Shown piece by piece: positions 1 to 6,234 of a DNA stretch of 6,870 bases (within the stretch, counting starts at the first letter, position 1; each line of letters opens with the position of its first letter). The notes below the pieces were generated by a model that saw nothing but the letters and a program-made list of their open reading frames with translations, had not been told where the DNA came from and did not search any database. The stretch covers positions 1 through 6,870 of the forward strand of contig QWQL01000021.1 in the NCBI GenBank assembly GCA_003670825.1, written 5' to 3'. This DNA comes from Planctomycetota bacterium. Lineage in GTDB: Bacteria; Planctomycetota; Planctomycetia; Pirellulales; UBA1268. The translations under genes and the position numbers were made by a program.

Positions 1-819
1 TCGCTGATCCTTGTCGTCGTACGCGACCTCGATCCGATCCTTGCGGTTTTGCTCGACTCGGATCCTTCCCCCCGACTCGACCGCACCGAGCGAGTAGTCG
101 TCGAGGACGGCCCGCCGCACGTCCCACGGCGAGAGTTTGAGGAGATCCTTCTCGATCCAATCATCAAACGTCGTGCTGAACTTGGCGGTGTCGAGGTCGA
201 CGCGATAGACGCGGTCTTGTCCTGCCCGCCGCACGAACCGCAGCGACCGGCCACCGGCCCCCGCCGCGGCTGCCGGCCGCTTGTCTTCCTTCCCGACGAT
301 CAGCCTGGCGAGCTTGTTGCCCGACGCGTCGCGGATCTCGACGAGCTGTCCCACGCCCGTCATCCCCACCTTCACCTTCTCGGGATCCGGCTCGATCACC
401 CCGTAAGTCTCGTGATCACCAGGCGAGTCGCTGACCACGTCGAGCACGGGACGATCGATCAGCTCGGTGGCCGCGGCCGCGAGTTGCTCCCGGGCGTCGG
501 CGGGATAGTTTTCGTGCGATGGCAGCACCCACACGCCCCCGGACCGGACCACCTTGAAGGGCTTGAGCGTCGCCGTCTCGTCGTCGAACGAGACGATTTC
601 CAGGCTGGCGGCCTTCGACGCGTCGGCAAGCTCGGGAAACAGCACCTTCGCCTGCTCCTCCACGCCGACGAGCGCCCGCTGCCGCAGAGTCGGCCGGACG
701 TTCAGCCAGCCTCCCAGCAGCAAAAGCCCGGCACCAATCGCGAGAAAGCTCGCCGTCCGCTGCGTCGCGGGGGACAGCCCGCCTGTCGTCTGTGCCGTTG
801 TATCGTGATCTGCTCGCAT
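1..819 (-). CDS. DUF4340 domain-containing membrane-anchored protein, partial (C-terminus beyond the left edge)
   Basis: The frame is open from an ATG at 819 to the window edge and gives 273 residues with no stop, so the C-terminus is missing. A short polar N-terminus (about residues 1-20) precedes one hydrophobic segment (about 21-38, containing FLAIGAGLLLLGGW), suggesting a single membrane anchor with the rest outside the cytoplasm. The body fits the DUF4340 family: GGVWVLPSHENYPADA (94-109), a stretch predicted to form beta strands around GVGQLVEIRDASGNKLARL (155-173), IVGKE (174-178), and RFVRRAGQDRVYRVDLDT (194-211) followed by the aromatic/acidic DDWIEKDLLKL (219-229). An Ala/Gly-rich loop lies at 182-191. 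The start is fixed by a strong GGAGGA eight bases upstream. It follows the permease-GldG gene by 17 bases, and DUF4340 genes commonly sit beside GldG-type transporter genes, so it is probably an accessory subunit. Its molecular function is unknown. The family call is from memory of conserved patterns. Confidence 0.85.
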   Translation of the reverse strand, partial: MRADHDTTAQTTGGLSPATQRTASFLAIGAGLLLLGGWLNVRPTLRQRALVGVEEQAKVLFPELADASKAASLEIVSFDDETATLKPFKVVRSGGVWVLPSHENYPADAREQLAAAATELIDRPVLDVVSDSPGDHETYGVIEPDPEKVKVGMTGVGQLVEIRDASGNKLARLIVGKEDKRPAAAAGAGGRSLRFVRRAGQDRVYRVDLDTAKFSTTFDDWIEKDLLKLSPWDVRRAVLDDYSLGAVESGGRIRVEQNRKDRIEVAYDDKDQR

Positions 820-827
820 CGCTGCAT

Positions 828-835
828 TCCTCCCC
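828..835 (-). promoter_or_regulatory. Ribosome binding site of the DUF4340 gene
   Basis: On the minus strand GGGGAGGA lies eight bases before the ATG at 819, directly after the TAA of the permease gene (837-839). It selects 819 over a nearby out-of-frame ATG at 827. The tight spacing suggests co-transcription and possible translational coupling with the permease gene. Confidence 0.75.
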
Positions 836-836
836 T

Positions 837-3587
837 TTACCTGAGCCGGGACTTCGCGACGCCTTCACGCTCGAGCGCACGGCGGCGAAAAAAGACGAAA
901 AACGCGACCACCATCGGTGGGATCGGCGGCAGGATCACCGCCAGCCACTTCTGCCAGTCCTGTTCACGGCGGATCGTCGACTCGAGCTTTCGCTCGACGG
1001 TCTCGACCTCGGAATCCCGCTTCCGCCGCAGCTGCTCGATCTTGGTGTCGAGCTTCCGCTGGGCGAGCCGCTGGCTGCTGGCGAGCTGCTGCATCGCCTG
1101 CATCGCCGCCTGGGGGTTGGAGTCGCCCTGATCCTCCATCTCCTTGATCTTCTTCTCAAAGGCCCCGACCTCCTTTTGCATCGCGTCGTTGGCGTCACGC
1201 TCCGCCTTATCGAACTCCGCGATGAAGGCGGCCCGCTGCTTCTCGGCATCCTCGCGAGACGTCGCCACGGCATCCTCGATTCGCTGGAGCGTGCGGTGCC
1301 TGGGCTTCCGCTTGCGAACCTCGACGAACCGCTCGTCACCCGAGAGCCAATCCAGCACGTTGAGGGCGAAGGTCACGTTGTCGAAGTCGAAGTTGAACAT
1401 GTCGTCGCGGCGGTTCCGCATCCCGAAAAACACCGACGACAGCACGTCGATGTCCGACACGACGACCGCCCTGATCGGCTTCGGCTCGGGCTCCCCTTCC
1501 TTCGCCGCCGGCTGCTTCCGCTCGACCGCAACGGCGAGCGTCATCGTGTCGTCACCGGGCTTCTCGAAGGCCCGGAGCATCCGCGTGTCGCCCCCCTGCA
1601 GGGCCTGCTCGACCCGCTCGACCTCGATCGTGCCCGACCGCTTACCCGTCCTGGCCAGCGGCGTCCACGTGACCTCGGCCGCTCCCGACTTCTCGAGCGC
1701 CCCGGGAAACGGAAACAGCACCTCCTGCAGGCCGCGGGTGATCGGCTGCTCGCCGCTGAAGCCCGCCCCCTTGTCGCCCCCTTCGGCACCGAGGGCGGCG
1801 TCGATGAACACAAACTCATCTTCGAGCGGCAGCTTCGGGTGCGGGTTGTAGCTCTGCCAGGCGACGTAGGGCGCCGTGCCCATCGCTCCCATCGCCGGTC
1901 GGCCGGCCCCCGCGGAGAGTTTCACGCCAAGGGCTTCCCAGAGCAGGTTGATGTCGCCCTTCGGCTGACCTTGCTGCCCGCCAAACATCGCCATCGGCCC
2001 CATCGGGCTCCGCCGCGGCTGCGCCGTGCCGGGCACCCCCTGCATCATCACAGGGAGCGGATCCTCGAAGATCGCCACCGGCTGGCCAGCCTGCACGGCG
2101 GCCACGAAGTGGCCCATCTGCTCGGGCCCCAGCGACGAGGGCTGCACTGCGAGCAGCACGTCGAAGGTTTCGATGATCGGCGTGGAGGCGTCGACCTGCA
2201 CTACGTCGTACTGCTTCTCCAACTCTTCAACGAGCGCCTGCCGCGGCCGCTGCTGGCCGCTCGTCATGTCGAAGCCGCCATACAGGTCGGCGTCGGTGGT
2301 CAGCACGCCCAGCCGCTTCCGCTTCTGCTGGGCGGCCGTGCAGATCGATCGCACGAGTTCGTACTCAACCGGCGTGCCCCGGTCGAAGAACGGCACCACG
2401 ACCTTCTCCAGCCCGCTGGTGAAGGCGCAGCCAAGGAAGATCTCCTGGTCGTTGCGGTAGGTGCCGCGAACCCGCGACACCACCCGCTGCGGTTCGATGC
2501 CGTACTGCTGACTGGCCAGGGCGGCCTCCTCGGTCTTGGGCTCGGTCGGGATCACCTCCACGTTGACCTTGCCGCGCCCCAGACGCTCGACCTGCCGAAG
2601 GGTGTTGAGCAGGTTGATCCTCGTCTGGGCATAATCCTCCGGGACGGTGGGACTGACGTACGCCTTGATGTCGATCGGTCGCGGCGTGTCGAGGGTCCGC
2701 AGCAGCCGGCGGGTGTCGGACGAGAGCGAACTGATCTGCTCCTGAGAGAGGTCCGACCGCACGTCGGTCGACCGCAGCAGCAGCACGGCCCCGACCGCCG
2801 CCGCCAGCAGGCCCGCCGTGCGGGCCAGGTAGTGGAGGCCCATCGGACTGCCGTCGCGACGGCCCATCCAGTGCCGCCGACCGATCAGCACCATCGCGAG
2901 GTACAGGCAGACCGTCACGATCCCCAAAAAGTAGGCGACCGACGAGAGGCTCACCAGGCCCCGGCCGAAGTCGGAGAAGTTCTCAGCGAGGCTAAAGCCC
3001 TTCACCCGTGCCGCCCCGGACGGCCCCATCACCGTGCCGGCCTGCTCTGCCAAGACGAGCGGCGCGTTGAACATCAGGCCGAGGATGAAGCCTACGGTGA
3101 GGTTGCTCGTCAGGAAGCTCGCCATCATGCCGATCGCGAGCATTGCCAGGCCCACGAACCAATACCCGAGGTAGTTGGCGAGGAACAGGCCGGCGTCGGG
3201 CGTGCCCCAGCTCAGCAAGAGGATCAGGTTGCAGATGCAAGAGAAGATCAGGGCCACCGTGTAGATGCCCACGGCGGCGAGGTATTTGCCAAACACCACC
3301 TCCCAGTCACTCGCGGGAAGCGTGAGCAACAGTTCGTCGGTACCCTGCCGCCGCTCATCCGCCCAGACACTCATCGTGATCGCCGGCACGAACACGAGCA
3401 GGATGTAGGGCAGGTAACGGTTGAGTTGGTCGAGGTTGGCAAGGTTTGAGTTGAAGAACTCCGGCGGCCAGAACGCCGCCAGCGACCCTAGGAGCACAAA
3501 CACGCAGATGAAGACGTAGCCCGTGGGGTTCGAGAAATAGGCGACGAAATTCCGCTTGAAGACGGCGTCGAGAACGTGCCACTTCAT
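837..3587 (-). CDS. ABC-2 type permease fused to a GldG-like (ABC_transp_aux) extracytoplasmic domain
   Basis: This 916-residue protein is the membrane part of an ABC transporter whose ATPase is encoded just upstream. Residues 1-240 form an ABC-2 permease with about six hydrophobic segments (near 22-40, 58-75, 103-125, 136-158, 162-182, 218-236); the motif WADERRQGTDELLLTLP (75-91) is typical of GldF-like permeases. A seventh segment (about 256-272) opens the GldG-like part. This continues as RPIDIKAYVSP (303-313), a section with GVLTTDADL (427-435) and DVLLAVQPSSL (476-486), a Met/Gly/Pro/Gln-rich loop (515-545) and RAVVVSDIDVLS (706-717). Residues about 765-880 are strongly charged and probably coiled coil, followed by a last membrane segment (881-899) and a basic tail. 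The start at 3587 is chosen because GAGGAA lies nine bases upstream; the in-frame ATG at 3650 would add 21 residues (Pro/Arg-rich) unlike a permease N-terminus. GldF and GldG are separate proteins in Bacteroidetes; here they are one chain. Substrate unknown. Confidence 0.9.
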   Translation of the reverse strand: MKWHVLDAVFKRNFVAYFSNPTGYVFICVFVLLGSLAAFWPPEFFNSNLANLDQLNRYLPYILLVFVPAITMSVWADERRQGTDELLLTLPASDWEVVFGKYLAAVGIYTVALIFSCICNLILLLSWGTPDAGLFLANYLGYWFVGLAMLAIGMMASFLTSNLTVGFILGLMFNAPLVLAEQAGTVMGPSGAARVKGFSLAENFSDFGRGLVSLSSVAYFLGIVTVCLYLAMVLIGRRHWMGRRDGSPMGLHYLARTAGLLAAAVGAVLLLRSTDVRSDLSQEQISSLSSDTRRLLRTLDTPRPIDIKAYVSPTVPEDYAQTRINLLNTLRQVERLGRGKVNVEVIPTEPKTEEAALASQQYGIEPQRVVSRVRGTYRNDQEIFLGCAFTSGLEKVVVPFFDRGTPVEYELVRSICTAAQQKRKRLGVLTTDADLYGGFDMTSGQQRPRQALVEELEKQYDVVQVDASTPIIETFDVLLAVQPSSLGPEQMGHFVAAVQAGQPVAIFEDPLPVMMQGVPGTAQPRRSPMGPMAMFGGQQGQPKGDINLLWEALGVKLSAGAGRPAMGAMGTAPYVAWQSYNPHPKLPLEDEFVFIDAALGAEGGDKGAGFSGEQPITRGLQEVLFPFPGALEKSGAAEVTWTPLARTGKRSGTIEVERVEQALQGGDTRMLRAFEKPGDDTMTLAVAVERKQPAAKEGEPEPKPIRAVVVSDIDVLSSVFFGMRNRRDDMFNFDFDNVTFALNVLDWLSGDERFVEVRKRKPRHRTLQRIEDAVATSREDAEKQRAAFIAEFDKAERDANDAMQKEVGAFEKKIKEMEDQGDSNPQAAMQAMQQLASSQRLAQRKLDTKIEQLRRKRDSEVETVERKLESTIRREQDWQKWLAVILPPIPPMVVAFFVFFRRRALEREGVAKSRLR

Positions 3588-3595
3588 GCTGTCAG

Positions 3596-3601
3596 TTCCT
3601 C
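3596..3601 (-). promoter_or_regulatory. Ribosome binding site of the permease-GldG gene
   Basis: GAGGAA on the minus strand, nine bases before the ATG at 3587. It decides between this start and the longer in-frame ATG at 3650, which has no purine-rich sequence at a useful distance. Confidence 0.7.
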
Positions 3602-3630
3602 GTAAGCGCGGGTTGGGTGCGAGACGTGTG

Positions 3631-3681
3631 TCAGGGATGGACCAAGGCATGCATCAAGGGTCAGGGATCAGGGGTCAGGAG
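3631..3681. repeat. Short tandem heptamer repeat in the ATPase-permease gap
   Basis: Read on the plus strand, three head-to-tail 7-mers TCAGGGA, TCAGGGG and TCAGGAG occupy 3661-3681, and a further separate TCAGGGAT lies at 3631-3638, thirty bases before the array. They sit in the 129-base gap between the ATPase stop (3717) and the permease start (3587), transcribed on the minus strand as TGA-C/T-CCC type units. The rest of the gap (3682-3716) is GC-rich with a short direct repeat (GCCGTCGC twice near 3686-3700). I see no convincing promoter or terminator in the gap. The array may be a small intergenic repeat of the kind scattered in many bacterial genomes; function unknown. Confidence 0.6.
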
Positions 3682-3716
3682 CAACGCCGTCGCAGCCGTC
3701 GCCCCGGCGGCCGGCC

Positions 3717-4469
3717 TCACGCCGAACGGGTGAGTTCGTGAAACCGCTCGTCGAGGCTGCGTCCGTCGCGCCGGAGTTCGGCCGGGGGGCCGTCGAACCG
3801 CACCCGCCCCTCCGCGATCAGGATGACGCGATCGGCCAACGCCTCGACCTCCTGCAGGATGTGGGTCGAGAGCAGGATCGTCTTGCTCTGGCCGAGCCGC
3901 CGAATCGTCTCGCGGACCTCGCGAATCTGGTTGGGGTCGAGGCCGCTGGTCGGCTCGTCGAGGATCAGCACGTCGGGTTCGTGGAGCAGCACCTGCGCCA
4001 TGCCCACCCGCTGCCGGTAGCCCTTGGACAGCTTGCCAATCGCCTTACCGATCACGCTTCCCAGTTCGCACTGCTTGACGACCGCCTCGACCCGCGACTT
4101 CTTGCGGTCTCCCGTCAGGCCACGGGCGTCGGCGAAGAACTCGAGCAGGCTGCGGGGCGTCATGTCGGGATAGAGCGGCCCATTCTCCGGCAGGTAGCCG
4201 AGCCGCTCGGCACCGGCGAGCCGGTCGGTCGACATGTCGTGGCCGGCAATCCGGGCCGTGCCGGCCGTGGGGGCGAGGTAGCCCGTCAGGATCTTCATCG
4301 TGGTGCTCTTCCCGGCACCGTTGGGGCCCAGGAAGGCGACGATCTCGCCGCGGGGAACGCGGAATGAGACGTCCTCGATGGCGATGAAGTCGCCGTAGTA
4401 CTTGGCGAGGCCGTTGGCCTCGATCATCGCCTCGCCGGAAGAAACGGGATCGCGTGCGGTCATGGGCAT
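3717..4469 (-). CDS. ABC transporter ATP-binding protein, GldA-like (ABC-2 class)
   Basis: A 250-residue nucleotide-binding subunit that would hydrolyse ATP on the cytoplasmic side to drive the permease encoded next. All ABC motifs are present: Walker A GPNGAGKST (48-56), the Q-loop position in GYLPENGPLY (91-100), signature LSKGYRQRVGMAQ (147-159), Walker B VLILDEPTSGLDP (167-179) and the switch histidine in STH (201-203). The usual Q-loop glutamine is Glu95; the LPE-x-xPLY form is what I recall for GldA-like proteins, so it is probably a family trait. Length is normal or slightly short. The start is uncertain: ATGs at 4469, 4463 and 4427 are all in frame, none with a good ribosome binding site at normal distance. 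Homologues usually begin close to the MIEANGLAKYYG at 4427, so the first 14 residues may not be translated. The stop is TGA at 3717-3719. It probably shares a transcript with the permease and DUF4340 genes. Exporter substrate unknown. Confidence 0.92.
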   Translation of the reverse strand: MPMTARDPVSSGEAMIEANGLAKYYGDFIAIEDVSFRVPRGEIVAFLGPNGAGKSTTMKILTGYLAPTAGTARIAGHDMSTDRLAGAERLGYLPENGPLYPDMTPRSLLEFFADARGLTGDRKKSRVEAVVKQCELGSVIGKAIGKLSKGYRQRVGMAQVLLHEPDVLILDEPTSGLDPNQIREVRETIRRLGQSKTILLSTHILQEVEALADRVILIAEGRVRFDGPPAELRRDGRSLDERFHELTRSA

Positions 4470-4569
4470 CCGATGCTGGGGGATCTGTTCGACCCTCCTA
4501 GTCTCTCCGAGACAACGCCGCCCGGCAAGTTCGGCCAGGGCTTTGGCCACGCCCCCCCGCTCGCAGCTT
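4470..4569. other. Intergenic gap between nadB and the ATPase gene, with short hairpins
   Basis: This 100-base stretch contains two small inverted repeats: GGCCA/TGGCC (4533-4537 and 4544-4548, six-base loop) and GTCTC/GAGAC (4501-4505 and 4509-4513, three-base loop). Neither is followed by a T-run on the minus strand, so they are poor candidates for Rho-independent terminators. A G7 tract lies at 4552-4558 on the minus strand. I find no convincing -35/-10 pair. Whether a new transcript starts here or the nadB transcript reads through cannot be decided by eye. Confidence 0.35.
4494..4499 (-). promoter_or_regulatory. Perfect Shine-Dalgarno-like AGGAGG without a normally spaced standard start codon
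   Basis: AGGAGG on the minus strand lies 24 bases before the ATPase ATG at 4469, too far for normal use. The codon nine bases further on (4484-4482) is an in-frame ATC. In the ATPase frame the hexamer would read as two AGG arginine codons, which are normally rare in GC-rich genomes, so this stretch is probably untranslated leader. It may be a real but unusual initiation signal or chance. Confidence 0.4.
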
Positions 4570-6234
4570 CTAGGGAAGCGGCTCGAGCCGCGGTGCGGTC
4601 TCGCCCCGCCGCCAGGCGATGTGGGCCCGCCAGGCCGCGCTCGTCGCCGGATGGTCGGCCCGGAAGTGCACGCCGCGGGTCTCGACCCGATCGATCGCGC
4701 CCCGGATCATGAGCCGGGCCACCTCGAGCATGTTCTGGAGTTGCCAGCCCTGCGGGTCGGCGAACTGCTGCGGCAGCACGTACCGGCACCAGCCCTCCAC
4801 GGTGGCATGCGCCTCGGCGAGCGAGTCGCCCGTCCGCTCCACGCCCACATGCCGCCACATCAGCGCTCGCAGCGAGTTGCGGATGTCGGCGAGGTCGAGC
4901 GCTGCGGCCTCACCCGCCGTGCCGTTGTCGATCGCCCGAGGCTGCGCGATGGCCGGCACGCGAAATGTGTCTGCGTCTGGCGATGCGTCGGCAAGCACGT
5001 CGGCGCTGGCCGCCTCCCCTGCCCGCGCGCCGTAGACAAGCCCCTCCAGCAGGCTGTTGCTCGCCAGCCGATTGGCCCCGTGCAGGCCGCTCGACGTGAC
5101 CTCGCCCGCCGCCAGGAGTCCTGGCACGCTCGTTCGCCCGACAGCATCCACCGACACGCCGCCGATCATGTAATGCGCCCCCGGCCGTACCGGAATCCGA
5201 TCGCGGGCCAGGTCGAGCCCGAACGTGCCGCAGATCGCCACCATCCCGGGAAACCGGCCACGCACGGTTGCCGGATCGAGGTGCGAGAGGTCGAGGTAGA
5301 CATTGGCATGGTGCGTGCGGTGCATCACCACCGTGATCGCGCGGGAGACGACGTCGCGGGGAGCGAGTTCGGCCCGGGGGTCGAAGTCGGGCATGAACCG
5401 CTTGCCGTCGCGATCCACCAGCCAGGCCCCCGCCCCGCGGACTGCCTCGGTGATCAGGCTCCGCGCGCCGCCGGCGATGTAGAGCACCGTGGGGTGAAAC
5501 TGCATGAACTCCATGTCGCGGAGTTCCGCCCCAGCCCGCCAGGCCAGCGCCATGCCGTCGCCGCTCGACCCCGGCGGGTTGGTCGACTCGCGGTAGATCT
5601 GCCCGGCGCCCCCCGTGGCCAGGATTGTCTGCCGCGCCCAGACGAGCGTCTTGCCGTGCCGCGGATTCCAGACCAGTGCGCCGCGGCAGACGCCCTCGTG
5701 GGTGATCAGATCGATCGTGAAGGTCTCGGGCCAGACTGAGAGGTTATCGAGTTTCTTCGTCTGCTCGATCACCGCCCGCATCACCTCGCGACCGGTGGCG
5801 TCGCCGAGCGCATGAACGATGCGGTGATGGCTGTGCCCCCCTTCGCGGCCCAGTTCGAGGGCGCCATCCCGTTCGTCGAATCGCGTACCCCAGGCGATCA
5901 GTTCGGCGATGCGGCCCGGCGCCTCGCGAACCACGGAATCAACCACCTCCCCATGGCAGAGTTCACAGCCGGCGGTGAGCGTATCGGCCACGTGGTTGTC
6001 GAACCGATCCTCGGGATCAACGACGCCGGCGATGCCCCCCTGCGCCCACTGGCTCGACGAGCCCTGGAGGTCGTCTTTTGTGACCACGGTCAGGGAGAGT
6101 CGCGGATCGACCGCAAGCGCTGCCCGCAGGCCGGCCAGGCCACCGCCGAGGATGAGTACGTCGGTGAAGCAGTGCGGCACCCGCTTCGGGCCGAACGACA
6201 CCAGATACCGCGGGCCTTCGAAGGCGTGGCTCAT
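4570..6234 (-). CDS. nadB: L-aspartate oxidase (NadB)
   Basis: The enzyme oxidises L-aspartate to iminoaspartate with FAD, passing electrons to oxygen or fumarate; quinolinate synthase (NadA) then uses the product in de novo NAD synthesis. It is a cytoplasmic protein of 554 residues (E. coli NadB about 540). Visible motifs are the FAD dinucleotide fold LILGGGLAGLRAA (27-39), SSQWAQGGIAG (60-70), REGGHSHHRI (130-139), ATGGAG (206-211), MEFMQFHPT (241-249), TEAVRGAGA (262-270), ELAPRDVVSRAI (289-300), HYMIGGVSVD (354-363) and GLHGANRLASNSLLEGLVYG (383-402). These cover the expected active-site positions (Glu131, His247, Arg293, His354, Arg389, by comparison with E. coli as I remember it). The C-terminal helical domain ends with ETRGVHFRADHP (518-529). 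The HGANR-LASNSLLE and REGGHSH signatures favour NadB over SdhA/FrdA. Its ATG overlaps the upstream stop (ATGA), and no Shine-Dalgarno is obvious, so translation is probably coupled. No other NAD gene is nearby. Confidence 0.97.
   Translation of the reverse strand: MSHAFEGPRYLVSFGPKRVPHCFTDVLILGGGLAGLRAALAVDPRLSLTVVTKDDLQGSSSQWAQGGIAGVVDPEDRFDNHVADTLTAGCELCHGEVVDSVVREAPGRIAELIAWGTRFDERDGALELGREGGHSHHRIVHALGDATGREVMRAVIEQTKKLDNLSVWPETFTIDLITHEGVCRGALVWNPRHGKTLVWARQTILATGGAGQIYRESTNPPGSSGDGMALAWRAGAELRDMEFMQFHPTVLYIAGGARSLITEAVRGAGAWLVDRDGKRFMPDFDPRAELAPRDVVSRAITVVMHRTHHANVYLDLSHLDPATVRGRFPGMVAICGTFGLDLARDRIPVRPGAHYMIGGVSVDAVGRTSVPGLLAAGEVTSSGLHGANRLASNSLLEGLVYGARAGEAASADVLADASPDADTFRVPAIAQPRAIDNGTAGEAAALDLADIRNSLRALMWRHVGVERTGDSLAEAHATVEGWCRYVLPQQFADPQGWQLQNMLEVARLMIRGAIDRVETRGVHFRADHPATSAAWRAHIAWRRGETAPRLEPLP
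6231..6234 (-). promoter_or_regulatory. ATGA stop/start overlap coupling the low-complexity protein gene to nadB
   Basis: The TGA ending the upstream gene (6233-6231) and the ATG of nadB (6234-6232) share bases. The 25 bases before the nadB ATG contain no good Shine-Dalgarno at normal spacing, so initiation by ribosomes terminating on the upstream gene is likely. Confidence 0.7.

Noticed and set aside
416..880. 154-residue minus-strand ORF overlapping the DUF4340 start
   Set aside because: It is in a different frame from the DUF4340 gene, Arg/Ala/Gly-rich, and overlaps both neighbours. The DUF4340 frame has the ribosome binding site and the conserved protein.
49..1131. 360-residue plus-strand ORF across the DUF4340 gene and the end of the permease gene
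   Set aside because: It spans two minus-strand genes and their junction, and its translation is arginine-rich without domains.
792..3449. 885-residue plus-strand ORF opposite the permease-GldG gene
   Set aside because: Its translation is His/Arg/Leu/Asp-rich with no recognisable domain, and it lies exactly antisense to a well-supported gene. GC-rich third positions suppress stops on the opposite strand, so this is a shadow.
3588..3650. 21-residue N-terminal extension of the permease from the ATG at 3650
   Set aside because: It is Pro/Arg-rich with no ribosome binding site. The ATG at 3587 has GAGGAA nine bases upstream and begins a typical ABC-2 permease N-terminus.
3738..4367. 209-residue plus-strand ORF opposite the ATPase gene
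   Set aside because: It is antisense to all the ABC motifs and has shadow-type composition.
4501..4548. Hairpins in the nadB-ATPase gap as a Rho-independent terminator
   Set aside because: The stems are only five base pairs and no T-run follows on the transcribed strand.
4470..4550. GTG-initiated N-terminal extension of the ATPase (27 residues before 4469)
   Set aside because: The extension includes an AGG-AGG codon pair, expected to be rare in a GC-rich genome, and no homologous N-terminus that I recall. The region is better read as untranslated leader, although a start at the in-frame ATC is discussed as a possibility.
4402..5739. 445-residue plus-strand ORF opposite nadB
   Set aside because: It is antisense to the conserved NadB sequence, its composition is Arg/Pro/His-rich, and no domain is recognisable.
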